Assembly (NCBI GenBank): GCA_900549975.1
Contig: URQK01000012.1
Location: forward strand, 1 to 25,074
Reading direction: 5' to 3'
Origin: an uncultured Mollicutes bacterium
Lineage (GTDB): Bacteria; Bacillota_I; Bacilli_A; RFN20; CAG-826
Length of the DNA stretch: 25,074 nucleotides
Shown piece by piece: positions 8,871-17,639 of the stretch. The position numbers were made by a program, and so were the translations under genes. The stretch's first letter is position 1. Every line of letters begins with the position of its first letter. The notes under the pieces were generated by a model. That model worked only from the letters and a program-made list of their open reading frames with translations. It made no database searches and was not told where the DNA came from.

Positions 8871-11800
8871 ATGAAAAAATTATTTGTTTATAGTGCATTA
8901 GTATTATGCGGAACAGCTTTATCTGCAGTAGGATTTAACACATTAAAAGACAACGTAAAAGAAGACATTGTTTCGAGCACTAATGATTTTATGAATGAGA
9001 AAAATGGTATTAATAGAATTAATGTGAAAAAAGCTGGTAAATCATCTACAAAATTTAATTCTTCAAAAATTTATGTGCAAACCGCAACTGACGAAGAAGG
9101 TTATGACTATTTGAGATTTGCTACCGCTATTAAAGGTAACTTTACTAATGTTAGTTATACTCGCCATATTGATGGCTTAGTTGATAAAACTGATGTAGTT
9201 ACAACTTTATATAAAGGAATTACCGCTAATAATGAAGATAATTTCTTTAATGGGATGAAATTATTAAATAAAAATATAACAAGTACTAGTGATTACTATT
9301 GGGCTTGTTACACGATTAAATTTGTAACTGATACATATAAAAATAGTGATATTTCCATTACATTTAAAGTTGATAGCTATGAAGCATCAAAAACTACAAG
9401 TTTAAACACTATTAAATATGATTTAAATGATAAAACGTTATTTGACAATGTGAATGCAAAATATGATGTTGTTACTTTGGATGATAGAATTAATAATAGT
9501 GGATATGGATATATTCAAGGGCTTTGTAACGATAGTGAAAATTTATATTACACATTAAGCCAAAATAATAAAGTTACAAAAATTATTAAAAGAAACTTTA
9601 AAACTGGCGTAGAAGAAGTAATCGCAGATAGTATTAATTTAAGTGATACTATTGAAGATGGTGGACATATTCGTTTAATCAATAATAAATTGTATATTTT
9701 GACTAACAAACACACATTTGTTTGTTATGATTTAAGTACAAATTCTGTTATTGATAATGACTTAGTATTTAATGGTTTAGAAGGAACATTACTTGATTTT
9801 GACTTTATTGAATCAAGAAGCCAATTTGCTACGATTAATACCTCTGGTTTAATTCAATTTTATGATTTGGATATGAATGTAGTTTCTACAATTCAAAGTG
9901 CTGCAGCATCTGGATATAAACTTAAATCATTTAGATTTGATAAAGAACATATCTATGTGGCTTCAAACAAAAATAATGAAAGAACAATAGCAATAAATAT
10001 TTATGATTATGATGGTAACAAGGTGTCTACATATAATGTTACTAATTCAGTATTTTTATCAAGTCAATCATCAAACTTTAATGTATCTAATTTTTTATTC
10101 TTTAATAATAAATTATATGTTAGTGCCTTAACATGGAATAGTGGTACTTATAGTGGACTTTATGAGTTAAGCTATAACTCATCTGTTTTATTAAAAAACA
10201 ATTGGGAGGATTATTATAACTACGCTACTTTAGAGGCTAATAGTGTAGATTATAATTTTGATACATTAACAAATTCATTTGCTGTAAATGGTAAGATTAA
10301 TGTACAAGGTGCTTGTACAGATTATTCTGGGTCTCGCTATGCATATTATGCTTTTAATGATTCAAATAACAATAAAGGTGTTATTGCTAAGTATGATTTT
10401 GTTAGAAACAAAGTAGTTGGTTATTCTAAAGAATATGTCGTTTGTGATACTGGAAAATGGACAAGTGATAACGCTAATATTTTCTATTATGAAGGAAAAA
10501 TTTTCGTTATTAAAACTGATGGAACATTTGCTTCAGTGAACGCTAGTGATATAACTGGCAATGGAGTAGGAGAAGTTACCTCAAGTGATGAATCACTTAA
10601 ATTCCTTAATGCAAGTGACGAATCTTTAACTGACATTACATCAGTTGTTTATTCTAATGTTGAAGAGAAATTTGCTGTTATTGCTTCTGGTAAATTATAT
10701 ATTTATTCTAAAGATTTAAAACAACTAAATTCTGGTAACGAAATAAGTATTGGTAATACTCAAACTTTATATGTTGATGGTAATAAATTATATTTCGTTA
10801 GTGGCGAAGGTAAAGGAAGTTATCAAGAAACCACTGCTAATTCAGAAGAAACTAGTACAACAACTACATATCAATATAATTATATTAACATTGTAAAATT
10901 AAATTGGAATGGAACTAAATCAGGAAACACAATAACTCTTGGTGACAAAACTAATCCAATTGGTAATATTTATGAACAAACGGAAGCAAAAAGAAATGTT
11001 CAAAATATGGTTGTAGTAGATGGGAATTTATATGTTGCAACATTAAGCTGGGCTTGGATTAATAATGCATCTAGCGGAACTATGATTCATAAATTTAATG
11101 TTAAAAATGCTGATACTTTAACAAGTAATAAAGATTTATTGTTAGGTGAGTATGCCGAAATGAACAAGTTAAACAACAAGGCAAATAGTTTTGAAGCTAA
11201 TGCTTATATCAAAAATGACACTAAAGGTGGACAATATATACAAGGTATTACCACCGATGGAGATAACTTATATTTTTCTTATACAACAAATAATAATGCA
11301 AAAATTACTATTGCACGCAGTAATCCAGTTACAAAAGAATTAGAAAAAGGAACCGCATATGATTTAAATACTACAGGAGACAATCATGATGCTGGAAAAA
11401 TCTTCTTCTATAACAATCAAGTATGGGTGGTAAAAGATCGTTCTAACCAAGTATTTGGTATTAATAAAGATACTTTAGTTGCATCAGGTGATACCATGAC
11501 ATTTGCATTACCAAGTGGAGTAAATGCATTTGATGTTAAATATAATGAAGCTAATGAATTATTTGTTGTTTATGGTAGTGATGGCAAAATATATATGTTT
11601 AGTGATGAAAACACATTAGTTAATACACCATTTAGTGTAGGAGCAAACAAAAAATCTATTACTATTAATGATTCATATATTTATGTTAATAGTTCTTCAA
11701 ATAATCAACAATCTTTAACTGTTGAAGCATATGATTATGATGGAAAAAAAGTAATTAATGCCTTTAATTTAGGTGCAGATAATATTTGTGACGCAAGTGT

Positions 11801-11918
11801 TTCAAATTCATTTAACACTCAAGCATTTATTGAATATAAAGGTTTAATTATTATGGTAGCGCTTGGTTGGACTGGCGCTAATAACGGTGGGCATGTTTAC
11901 GCTATTACAATGAAATAA
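8871..11918 (+). CDS. Secreted protein with three propeller-like modules
   Basis: 1015 residues. The start ATG is 8 bases after AGGAGG, which overlaps the stop of the small peptide gene. The N-terminus (MKKLFVYSALVLCGTALSAV) is a signal peptide or anchor; a Cys at residue 13 lacks a clean lipobox. An N-terminal domain (about 45-190) contains GYDYLRFATAIKG. Three related modules follow at about 203-438, 444-744 and 757-1015. Each opens with a YIQG/VQGACTD-like motif (GYIQGLCNDSENLYY, VQGACTD, YIQGITTDGDNLYF), continues with many short aromatic strands, and ends in a Y-x-L-x-W-x-x-G pattern (YVSALTWNSG, YVATLSWAW, VALGWTG). The modules match those in the neighbour at 5514. No LPXTG or catalytic motif is visible. 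A surface binding role is inferred from repeats and context. Confidence 0.75.
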   Translation: MKKLFVYSALVLCGTALSAVGFNTLKDNVKEDIVSSTNDFMNEKNGINRINVKKAGKSSTKFNSSKIYVQTATDEEGYDYLRFATAIKGNFTNVSYTRHIDGLVDKTDVVTTLYKGITANNEDNFFNGMKLLNKNITSTSDYYWACYTIKFVTDTYKNSDISITFKVDSYEASKTTSLNTIKYDLNDKTLFDNVNAKYDVVTLDDRINNSGYGYIQGLCNDSENLYYTLSQNNKVTKIIKRNFKTGVEEVIADSINLSDTIEDGGHIRLINNKLYILTNKHTFVCYDLSTNSVIDNDLVFNGLEGTLLDFDFIESRSQFATINTSGLIQFYDLDMNVVSTIQSAAASGYKLKSFRFDKEHIYVASNKNNERTIAINIYDYDGNKVSTYNVTNSVFLSSQSSNFNVSNFLFFNNKLYVSALTWNSGTYSGLYELSYNSSVLLKNNWEDYYNYATLEANSVDYNFDTLTNSFAVNGKINVQGACTDYSGSRYAYYAFNDSNNNKGVIAKYDFVRNKVVGYSKEYVVCDTGKWTSDNANIFYYEGKIFVIKTDGTFASVNASDITGNGVGEVTSSDESLKFLNASDESLTDITSVVYSNVEEKFAVIASGKLYIYSKDLKQLNSGNEISIGNTQTLYVDGNKLYFVSGEGKGSYQETTANSEETSTTTTYQYNYINIVKLNWNGTKSGNTITLGDKTNPIGNIYEQTEAKRNVQNMVVVDGNLYVATLSWAWINNASSGTMIHKFNVKNADTLTSNKDLLLGEYAEMNKLNNKANSFEANAYIKNDTKGGQYIQGITTDGDNLYFSYTTNNNAKITIARSNPVTKELEKGTAYDLNTTGDNHDAGKIFFYNNQVWVVKDRSNQVFGINKDTLVASGDTMTFALPSGVNAFDVKYNEANELFVVYGSDGKIYMFSDENTLVNTPFSVGANKKSITINDSYIYVNSSSNNQQSLTVEAYDYDGKKVINAFNLGADNICDASVSNSFNTQAFIEYKGLIIMVALGWTGANNGGHVYAITMK

Positions 11919-11936
11919 ATAGTAGTAAAAGCATAT

Positions 11937-11971
11937 AAAAAGACGGGCATTTTGACTAGCCCGTCTTTTTT
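11937..11971. terminator. Bidirectional intrinsic terminator
   Basis: A-run, then AGACGGGC (11941-11948), a 10-base loop, GCCCGTCT (11959-11966) and a T-run. It is a GC-rich stem unusual for this AT-rich DNA. It sits between the convergent genes ending at 11918 (+) and 11979 (-) and can serve both strands. Confidence 0.9.
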
Positions 11972-11978
11972 CGTGCAC

Positions 11979-12437
11979 TTATTTATTAACAATAGATGAA
12001 ATTTCATGTAAATGATGATAGATTGTTTCTAATTCTTGATCAGATAAATGAGCGTATTTTTCAGTTAAGTTTTTAACACGTATTTTTTCTGCTGATTTAA
12101 GTTCAATAATTCCTTGATTAGTTAATTTAACTAATATTTCCCGGCGATTATTTACATTTAGTTCACGAGTTACGCATTTGGCTTTATCAAGTTCATCAAC
12201 TATTTTAGTACATTGTTGTTTAGATACTCCGATAAAAGTAGCGATATCTTTCATAGTAATACCAGTATTATTGTTTTTTCTATTAGAAATACCAATATAA
12301 GATAATGTTAACATTTGTAGTGGAGAGAATTTTGGCTTTTCCACTACTTCATTACATCTTGTAATAGCGTCTTTAATAGCAGGAAAAAATAATAATGATT
12401 CATTACTAATTAATTTGATAAGTTCGTTTCTTGTCAT
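11979..12437 (-). CDS. MarR-family transcriptional regulator
   Basis: A 152-residue winged-helix regulator of usual MarR length. The central helix-turn-helix is visible as GITMKDIATFIGVSKQQCTKIVDEL (shown in pieces: GITMKDIATFIGV then SKQQCTKIVDEL). The wing follows (NVNNRREILVKLT), and flanking helices form the dimer domain (about 1-45 and 110-150). The start ATG is at 12437, with GAGGTG just upstream on the minus strand. It diverges from the ABC exporter at 12567 across 129 bases that contain facing promoters with near-identical inverted sequences. MarR proteins in this position usually repress the neighbouring efflux genes and themselves until a toxic ligand binds; that role is inferred here. 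The ligand is unknown. Confidence 0.9.
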   Translation of the reverse strand: MTRNELIKLISNESLLFFPAIKDAITRCNEVVEKPKFSPLQMLTLSYIGISNRKNNNTGITMKDIATFIGVSKQQCTKIVDELDKAKCVTRELNVNNRREILVKLTNQGIIELKSAEKIRVKNLTEKYAHLSDQELETIYHHLHEISSIVNK

Positions 12438-12454
12438 ATTAACACCTCAATAAT

Positions 12455-12483
12455 AGTATGAATGAAGTAAAGTTAAATGTCAA
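12455..12483 (-). promoter_or_regulatory. Promoter of the marR-like gene
   Basis: On the minus strand, TTGACA (12478-12483), a 17-base spacer and CATACT (12455-12460). The predicted start is near 12448, leaving a leader of only about 11 bases. Confidence 0.6.
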
Positions 12484-12518
12484 TAAAAAACAAAAGTAAA
12501 TAAATGTTGACAATTAAC
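12472..12518. promoter_or_regulatory. Inverted operator-like repeats over the divergent -35 elements
   Basis: GTTAAATGTCAA (12472-12483) and TTGACAATTAAC (12507-12518) are inverted copies of each other at 11 of 12 positions, separated by 23 bases. Each contains the -35 element of one divergent promoter. The second copy is itself an imperfect palindrome (GTTGACAATTAAC). This is the expected place for MarR binding that would repress both directions. Confidence 0.6.
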
Positions 12519-12535
12519 ATCAATGCTATTAAACT
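12507..12535 (+). promoter_or_regulatory. Promoter of the ABC exporter operon
   Basis: TTGACA (12507-12512), a 17-base spacer and TAAACT (12530-12535). The predicted start is near 12542, just before AGGAGG at 12551-12556. Confidence 0.75.
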
Positions 12536-12566
12536 TATGATATCAAAAAAAGGAGGAATTTAAATT

Positions 12567-14315
12567 ATGATAAAAATATTAAAGAATTTAAAAACTAAAG
12601 ATTGGCTATTAATATTATTAGAAGTAGTGATTCTATGTAGTTGTGTGTATTTAGAATTATTACTTCCTGATTATATGAAAGATATTACAGTCATTATTCA
12701 AAGCGGCACTAATAGTGTTAGTGATGTTTGGATAGCGGGTGGAAAAATGATTGTCTGTGCCTTAGGAAGTACAGTAGGTTCAATTATTTCCACATTTATT
12801 TCATCATATGTTAGTGCGGATTTAAGTTATGAAACTCGTGAAAAATTATTTAATCACATCATGGATTTAGACACAACAAGAATGAAAAACTTTTCAACAG
12901 CTTCTTTAATTACAAGAACCACAAACGATATAACCCAAATTCAAATGATTATATCAATGGGATTAATGATGTTAATTAAAGCACCTATTCTTGCAATTAC
13001 CGCAATTATTAAAATTGTTAATAAGAGTTTAGAATTATCTTTACTTACTGCCGCCGCGGTAGTGGTTATTGTTGGTACTATTTTAATTATTATGTATTTA
13101 GTATTACCGAGATTTAAATTAGTACAAAAATTGACTGATGATGTTAATAGAATTGCTCGAGAAACATTAACAGGTAATAAAGTTGTTCGTGCTTTTAATG
13201 CGGAAGATTATGAACAAGAAAAATTCGATGAAAAGAATAACGAATTGATTAATACCCAAATATTTAATAGAACGGCTTTCTCATTTATGTCACCAGTGAT
13301 GTCACTAGTTATGTCATCTTTAACCTTATTTATATATTGGATTGGTGCTTCGTTAATCAATGGTGCTGAAATGGCTAGCAAAGTTGAAGTATTTGGAAAT
13401 ATTATGGTATTTTCATCTTATGCGATGTATGTTATTCAAGCATTTATGTTCTTAGCAATGATATTTATGATGCTTCCAAGAGCTCAAGTATCCGCAAAAA
13501 GAATTAATGAAGTAATGGAAACTCCATTAGCAATTAATGAAGGAACACTTAGTGAAGTAAAAGAAGAAGGAACGTTAGAATTTAAGAATGTTTCTTTCCA
13601 TTATGGTGATGGAAAAGATGTTTTAGAAAATATCACTTTCAAGGTTAATAAAGGCGAAACTATTGCGTTTATTGGGGCGACGGGATGCGGTAAATCTACA
13701 ATTGTAGGACTTGCTTCAAGATTATATGATGCTAGCAAGGGTGAAGTACTTGTTGATGGCGTTAACATTAAAGATTTAACATTTGACACTTTATATTCGA
13801 AAGTAGCGCTTGTGCCACAAAAAGCCGAACTATTCTCTGATACTATCAAAGATAATGTTACGTTTGGTAAAAATGACGCAACTGATGAAGAGGTTAAAAA
13901 TGCTATTTCTATTGCTCAAGCAGAAGAATTTGTTTCTAAATTAGAGAATAAAGAAAATCATATGATTGCGGAACGTGGTAATAACTTATCAGGTGGACAA
14001 AAGCAAAGAATGTGTATTGCTCGTGCTTTAGTTAGAAATAGTGAAATCGTCATATTTGATGATTCATTCTCAGCCCTTGATTATAAAACTGATAAAAACT
14101 TACGAAATGATTTGAAAACTAAATTAAAAGGTACCACAGTCGTAATAGTAGCTCAAAGAATTGGTACGATTAAAAACGCTGATAAGATTGTAGTACTTGA
14201 TCATGGAAAAATTGTAGGAATGGGAAAACATGAAGACTTGCTTAAAAATTGTAAAGTCTACTATGAAATTGCTGCTTCCCAATTAGATGAAAATGAATTG
14301 AAAGGGGGAAAATAA
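12567..14315 (+). CDS. Heterodimeric ABC exporter, subunit with degenerate ATP site
   Basis: A 582-residue half-transporter: six-helix membrane domain (about 1-310) followed by an ATPase domain. The Walker A motif is GATGCGKST near residue 370, the signature is canonical LSGGQKQR, and Walker B is IVIFDDS. The catalytic Glu is replaced by Asp499, and the switch His is Gln530 (VAQRIGTI). These losses mark the degenerate half of exporters such as LmrC/LmrD, BmrC/BmrD and TM287/288. In those, this subunit's intact signature completes the active site of its partner. The start ATG has AGGAGG 10 bases upstream. The partner gene begins 2 bases after the stop. Export of drugs or toxic lipophilic compounds is typical of the family; the substrate here is unknown. 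Confidence 0.92.
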   Translation: MIKILKNLKTKDWLLILLEVVILCSCVYLELLLPDYMKDITVIIQSGTNSVSDVWIAGGKMIVCALGSTVGSIISTFISSYVSADLSYETREKLFNHIMDLDTTRMKNFSTASLITRTTNDITQIQMIISMGLMMLIKAPILAITAIIKIVNKSLELSLLTAAAVVVIVGTILIIMYLVLPRFKLVQKLTDDVNRIARETLTGNKVVRAFNAEDYEQEKFDEKNNELINTQIFNRTAFSFMSPVMSLVMSSLTLFIYWIGASLINGAEMASKVEVFGNIMVFSSYAMYVIQAFMFLAMIFMMLPRAQVSAKRINEVMETPLAINEGTLSEVKEEGTLEFKNVSFHYGDGKDVLENITFKVNKGETIAFIGATGCGKSTIVGLASRLYDASKGEVLVDGVNIKDLTFDTLYSKVALVPQKAELFSDTIKDNVTFGKNDATDEEVKNAISIAQAEEFVSKLENKENHMIAERGNNLSGGQKQRMCIARALVRNSEIVIFDDSFSALDYKTDKNLRNDLKTKLKGTTVVIVAQRIGTIKNADKIVVLDHGKIVGMGKHEDLLKNCKVYYEIAASQLDENELKGGK

Positions 14316-14317
14316 TT

Positions 14318-16171
14318 ATGCCAAGAGGACATATGCAAATAAACCAAAAAGCTAAGAATTCTAAAGAGGCATCTCGCCAATTAATTCGTTATATTAAGCC
14401 TTACCTACCTTTAATAATTATTAGTCTTGTTTTAGCGGGAGTTGGGGCAATACTTACAGTTCTTGGCCCAGACAAGCTAAAAGAAATTACCGATATTATT
14501 AGTAATGCATTTACTTCCCTTAAAGAAACACATATGTGGACTGATATTCCTTTAAAAGATATTGCGGTTGTAGCCATTTCCTTACTTATTATTTATATAA
14601 TGAGTGCGATATGCACATTCTTTACCTCTTTCATTTTAGCGCGTGTTGCTTTAAAAATATCAAAGAAATTACGTTCGGACTTAGAAAGAAAAATTAATAA
14701 AGTACCATTATCATATTTTTCAAGAAATACATATGGTGATGTATTAAGTAGAATTACTAATGATGTAGACACAATTATTGATGCGCTTAATAATAGTATT
14801 TCCTCTGTTGTTAGCGCTATTTGTCAATTCGTATTTTGTGTAATTATGATGTTTGTGACTGATGCTCCAATGGCATTAACTGCGATTTTATCAACAATCT
14901 TAGGATTTGCTTTGATGATTGTAATTATTAAAATGTCACAAAAATACTTCAAAGCTCGTCAAGTATCATTAGGGGCTCTTAACGGATATATAGAAGAAAT
15001 GTATTCTGGACATGATGTCGTAAGAGTTAGTAATGCGAACAAAGAAGTTAAAGAAAAATTTGTAACTTATAATAAAGCAGTAAGAAAAGCTAACTTAATG
15101 TCCCAATTATTATCAGGAATGATGCCAACATTAATGACATTTATCGGTAATATTGGTTATGTGGCAGTTTGTATTGTCGGTGCAATTAGAGTAATAAACG
15201 GCGATATTACCTTTGGTGTAATTTCGGCTTTCTTAGTATATGTACGTTTATTTACTCAACCTTTATCTTCATTATCACAAGGTGCAAGTAGTTTACAATC
15301 TTGTATGGCGGCAAGCGAAAGAGTATTTGGCTTCTTAAATGAAGCAGAACTTGAAGATGAAAGTGATAAAGTAGCTAAAATTGAACACGTAGAAGGTAAT
15401 GTAAAATTTGATCATGTCGCTTTTAGTTATGATGATGCACCAGATAAAATTGTTATTAAAGATTTCTCTTGTCAAGTTAAAAAAGGTCAAAAAGTAGCAA
15501 TTGTAGGACCTACTGGAGCGGGTAAAACAACTTTAGTAAACTTATTAATGCGCTTCTATGAACCAATAAGTGGTAGTATTTCTATTGATGGAATTAATAT
15601 TAAAGATATGAAAAGAGAAGATGTCCATTCATTATTCTCGATGGTTCTTCAAGATACATGGCTATTTGAAGGAACTATTAAAGAAAATTTAGCTTTCAAT
15701 ACTCCTAATGTAAGTGATGAAAAAATCAAAGAAGCTTGTAAAGAATGTGGCATTTCCGAATTTATTGAATCATTAGAAAATGGCTATGATACAGTATTAA
15801 ATGATAATACATCATTATCAATTGGACAAAAGCAACTATTTACTATTGCGCGAGCCATGATTCAAGATTCACCAATGTTAATATTAGATGAAGCAACATC
15901 TAATGTTGATACAAGAACAGAAATATTAATTCAAAAGGCTATGGATCAATTAACAAGTAATCGTACATCATTTGTTATTGCACACCGTTTATCAACAATT
16001 AAAAATGCTGATGTTATCTTAGTTCTTAAAGATGGGGATATTATAGAACAAGGTAGTCATCAAGAATTACTTGCTAAAAATGGTGTCTATGCTTCATTAT
16101 ATAATTCCCAATTTGATGAAGGTAATGATGGCGCAATTGATACGGCTATGAAAAAATTAGCTAAAGCATAA
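14318..16171 (+). CDS. Heterodimeric ABC exporter, catalytic subunit
   Basis: A 617-residue half-transporter with six membrane helices in the first 330 residues and a C-terminal ATPase. It has Walker A GPTGAGKTT, Walker B MLILDEATSN with the catalytic Glu525, and the switch His556 (IAHRLSTI). Its signature is degenerate, LSIGQ instead of LSGGQ. That is the complement of the upstream subunit: this protein supplies the working Walker A/B/His, the other the working signature. Together they form one consensus and one degenerate ATP site. The ribosome site (GGGGG at the end of the upstream gene) lies inside the preceding coding sequence, so the two are coupled. The operon ends at the terminator at 16174. 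Confidence 0.92.
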   Translation: MPRGHMQINQKAKNSKEASRQLIRYIKPYLPLIIISLVLAGVGAILTVLGPDKLKEITDIISNAFTSLKETHMWTDIPLKDIAVVAISLLIIYIMSAICTFFTSFILARVALKISKKLRSDLERKINKVPLSYFSRNTYGDVLSRITNDVDTIIDALNNSISSVVSAICQFVFCVIMMFVTDAPMALTAILSTILGFALMIVIIKMSQKYFKARQVSLGALNGYIEEMYSGHDVVRVSNANKEVKEKFVTYNKAVRKANLMSQLLSGMMPTLMTFIGNIGYVAVCIVGAIRVINGDITFGVISAFLVYVRLFTQPLSSLSQGASSLQSCMAASERVFGFLNEAELEDESDKVAKIEHVEGNVKFDHVAFSYDDAPDKIVIKDFSCQVKKGQKVAIVGPTGAGKTTLVNLLMRFYEPISGSISIDGINIKDMKREDVHSLFSMVLQDTWLFEGTIKENLAFNTPNVSDEKIKEACKECGISEFIESLENGYDTVLNDNTSLSIGQKQLFTIARAMIQDSPMLILDEATSNVDTRTEILIQKAMDQLTSNRTSFVIAHRLSTIKNADVILVLKDGDIIEQGSHQELLAKNGVYASLYNSQFDEGNDGAIDTAMKKLAKA

Positions 16172-16173
16172 AT

Positions 16174-16208
16174 AAAAAAGGCAGCGTTGAGCAAACGTTG
16201 CCTTTTTT
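16174..16208. terminator. Bidirectional intrinsic terminator
   Basis: A-run, GGCAGCGTT (16180-16188), loop GAGCA, AACGTTGCC (16194-16202), then TTTTTT. It has nine pairs including one G-U. It separates the ABC operon from the convergent kinase gene. Confidence 0.9.
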
Positions 16209-16230
16209 AAAATATGGAATTTAAAAAGTA

Positions 16231-16698
16231 TTAATAGGTAATAATGTCTTTAACGCAATCGAATCCTTCATCGACGCTAGGACGAGTGATAGTTGTAGCA
16301 TATCCTTCTAGTTGATCTAGTGGGAAATAGTGTTCACCAGGTACTTGGTTACGTTTTTCAATTCTTTGATAGCAAATATTAGTAGGAGTTGGGAAAAAAT
16401 AAGCAATAACACGGAAAGTAGCATCAGGAATTAATTCTTTTATTCTTTGGAAAAAGCGAGCGCGAACTTTTGGTGTTGGACTTGTAGCGTCATATATAAC
16501 ATCTTTACCATTAGTAATGTCTTCCGCGATACGACGATATACTTCTGGCCAAACTTGGCTTTCTGGCCAATCTGGATGTTCCATTCTAATACCATCAGTA
16601 GTAACGATACGACAATTAAATTCTTTTGCTAATACATTGTTAGAATATGTAGATTTTCCAGAACCTGGAATGCCTACAAGCATATGAACAGTAACCAT
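16231..16698 (-). CDS. P-loop kinase of the AAA/polynucleotide-kinase-like group
   Basis: A small cytosolic ATP-binding protein of 155 residues. It opens directly with Walker A (MLVGIPGSGKST). A TTDGIR stretch follows and then VIYDATSPTPKVR, the acidic motif and lid arginines typical of T4 polynucleotide-kinase-like and zeta-toxin-like P-loop proteins. The chosen start is the ATG at 16698, because GAGG (complement at 16706-16710) is 7 bases upstream; an earlier in-frame ATG at 16719 lies upstream of that site. It stands alone between two terminated or promoted units, and there is no antitoxin-like partner, so a housekeeping or nucleic-acid repair role is more likely than a toxin. The substrate is not determinable from sequence. 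Confidence 0.8.
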   Translation of the reverse strand: MVTVHMLVGIPGSGKSTYSNNVLAKEFNCRIVTTDGIRMEHPDWPESQVWPEVYRRIAEDITNGKDVIYDATSPTPKVRARFFQRIKELIPDATFRVIAYFFPTPTNICYQRIEKRNQVPGEHYFPLDQLEGYATTITRPSVDEGFDCVKDIITY

Positions 16699-16796
16699 GT
16701 TTCTTACCTCAACTTTCAAAATGATTTTATAAATAAATACCTTTTAATTTTAAAGTAACAGAAAGTTAACGGCAATAGTATTTTTGTTTTATTTAA

Positions 16797-16811
16797 ATGA
16801 AAGCGTTTTAA
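16797..16811 (+). promoter_or_regulatory. cre-like site upstream of the 16894 gene
   Basis: ATGAAAGCGTTTTAA matches WTGNAANCGNWNNCW except for A in place of the last C, the same deviation as at 2375. It lies 18 bases upstream of the -35 of the next promoter, a position used for either CcpA activation or repression. Confidence 0.4.
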
Positions 16812-16828
16812 ATGATCATATTGATACA

Positions 16829-16857
16829 TTTACAAAAGCATATGCTTGTTTTATAAT
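16829..16857 (+). promoter_or_regulatory. Promoter of the ATC-hydrolase-like gene
   Basis: TTTACA (16829-16834), a 17-base spacer and a perfect TATAAT (16852-16857). The start is predicted near 16864, followed by AGGAG at 16878-16882. Confidence 0.75.
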
Positions 16858-16893
16858 TTTGTTAGATACAACTAACTAGGAGTGCGTTTGACT

Positions 16894-17520
16894 ATGAAAT
16901 ATGGATTATTACCTAAAATGATGTGGGGATTTTTTAAGAAAACATTTGAAAAATCGCTTGTTGATGTTTGGAATGTAAATAACAGCAAAGAAATCATGAA
17001 AAATGCTCATGTTAAATATAAGGAAATTATTAAAAGCATCAATAAATTTGATAAAAAAGATCGCTTTGTTTTTAATATCTTAAGTTGCGCAATGCTAAGT
17101 ACCATTTTATTAAATTTAGATTTTGACCCAACAGTTGAAGAAGTACAAGAATACTATCGTTTATCGATGATGACTAATAAGATAATAAAATTTACTAAAA
17201 AAGAAGTCAATTATACAGAAAAAGGAAGAAATAGATTAAAAAAATCATCAGAGTGGAGTAAATCTAATAATAATCCTTATTCCTGGAAATTTGATGTTGA
17301 AGATGGTGCCTCAATAAATGAATACACCGCGACATTCCATACTTGTGGAATTTGTTATTTAATGAAAAAATTAGGATTAGAAAAATATATCCCAGCAATG
17401 TGTGCTTTAGATTATGATATGGCTCATGCTAATAACACGGAATTTACACGTGAGTATACATTAGCTAGTGGTGGACCATATTGTGACTGTCACTATAATC
17501 ATAAAAAAGCAAAAAAATAA
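16894..17520 (+). CDS. L-2-amino-thiazoline-4-carboxylic acid hydrolase-family protein
   Basis: A cytosolic protein of 208 residues. Its C-terminal half carries the family pattern of ATC-hydrolase-like proteins: FHTCGICYLMKKLGLEKYIP, then MCALDYDMAHA, then an Arg-less TREYTLASGGPYCDCHY. Conserved Cys, Asp and the TLxxGGxxCD ending are all present. The named activity (hydrolysis of a thiazoline to an S-carbamoyl or N-carbamoyl cysteine) is known for one Pseudomonas enzyme; most Firmicute members are untested. The start is ATG 16894, 11 bases after AGGAG; an in-frame GTG at 16882 overlaps that site and is rejected. It is monocistronic with its own promoter. No cysteine-metabolism gene is adjacent, so the precise role is open. 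Confidence 0.72.
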   Translation: MKYGLLPKMMWGFFKKTFEKSLVDVWNVNNSKEIMKNAHVKYKEIIKSINKFDKKDRFVFNILSCAMLSTILLNLDFDPTVEEVQEYYRLSMMTNKIIKFTKKEVNYTEKGRNRLKKSSEWSKSNNNPYSWKFDVEDGASINEYTATFHTCGICYLMKKLGLEKYIPAMCALDYDMAHANNTEFTREYTLASGGPYCDCHYNHKKAKK

Positions 17521-17550
17521 CGACAAATTGCACAATAATTCTTATAATTC

Positions 17551-17580
17551 TTGCAAGGGTTTTATTGTTTTTATTATAAT
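17551..17580 (+). promoter_or_regulatory. Promoter of the metallo-hydrolase/ABC operon
   Basis: TTGCAA (17551-17556), an 18-base spacer and perfect TATAAT (17575-17580). The leader to the ATG at 17640 is about 53 bases. No terminator was seen between 17520 and this promoter. Confidence 0.6.
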
Positions 17581-17639
17581 TAATTATAATAATGTTTATA
17601 TAAACTTTATTATTATTTTTTGTTGATTGGAGTGATTTG

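Noticed and set aside
8871..8930. Lipoprotein signal (Cys at residue 13)
   Set aside because: The residues before the Cys (LVL) do not fit a lipobox with a small residue at -1; an ordinary signal peptide or anchor is more likely.
16231..16698. Zeta toxin of a toxin-antitoxin pair
   Set aside because: There is no small partner gene next to it, it is short for a zeta toxin, and the motifs fit general P-loop kinases equally well.
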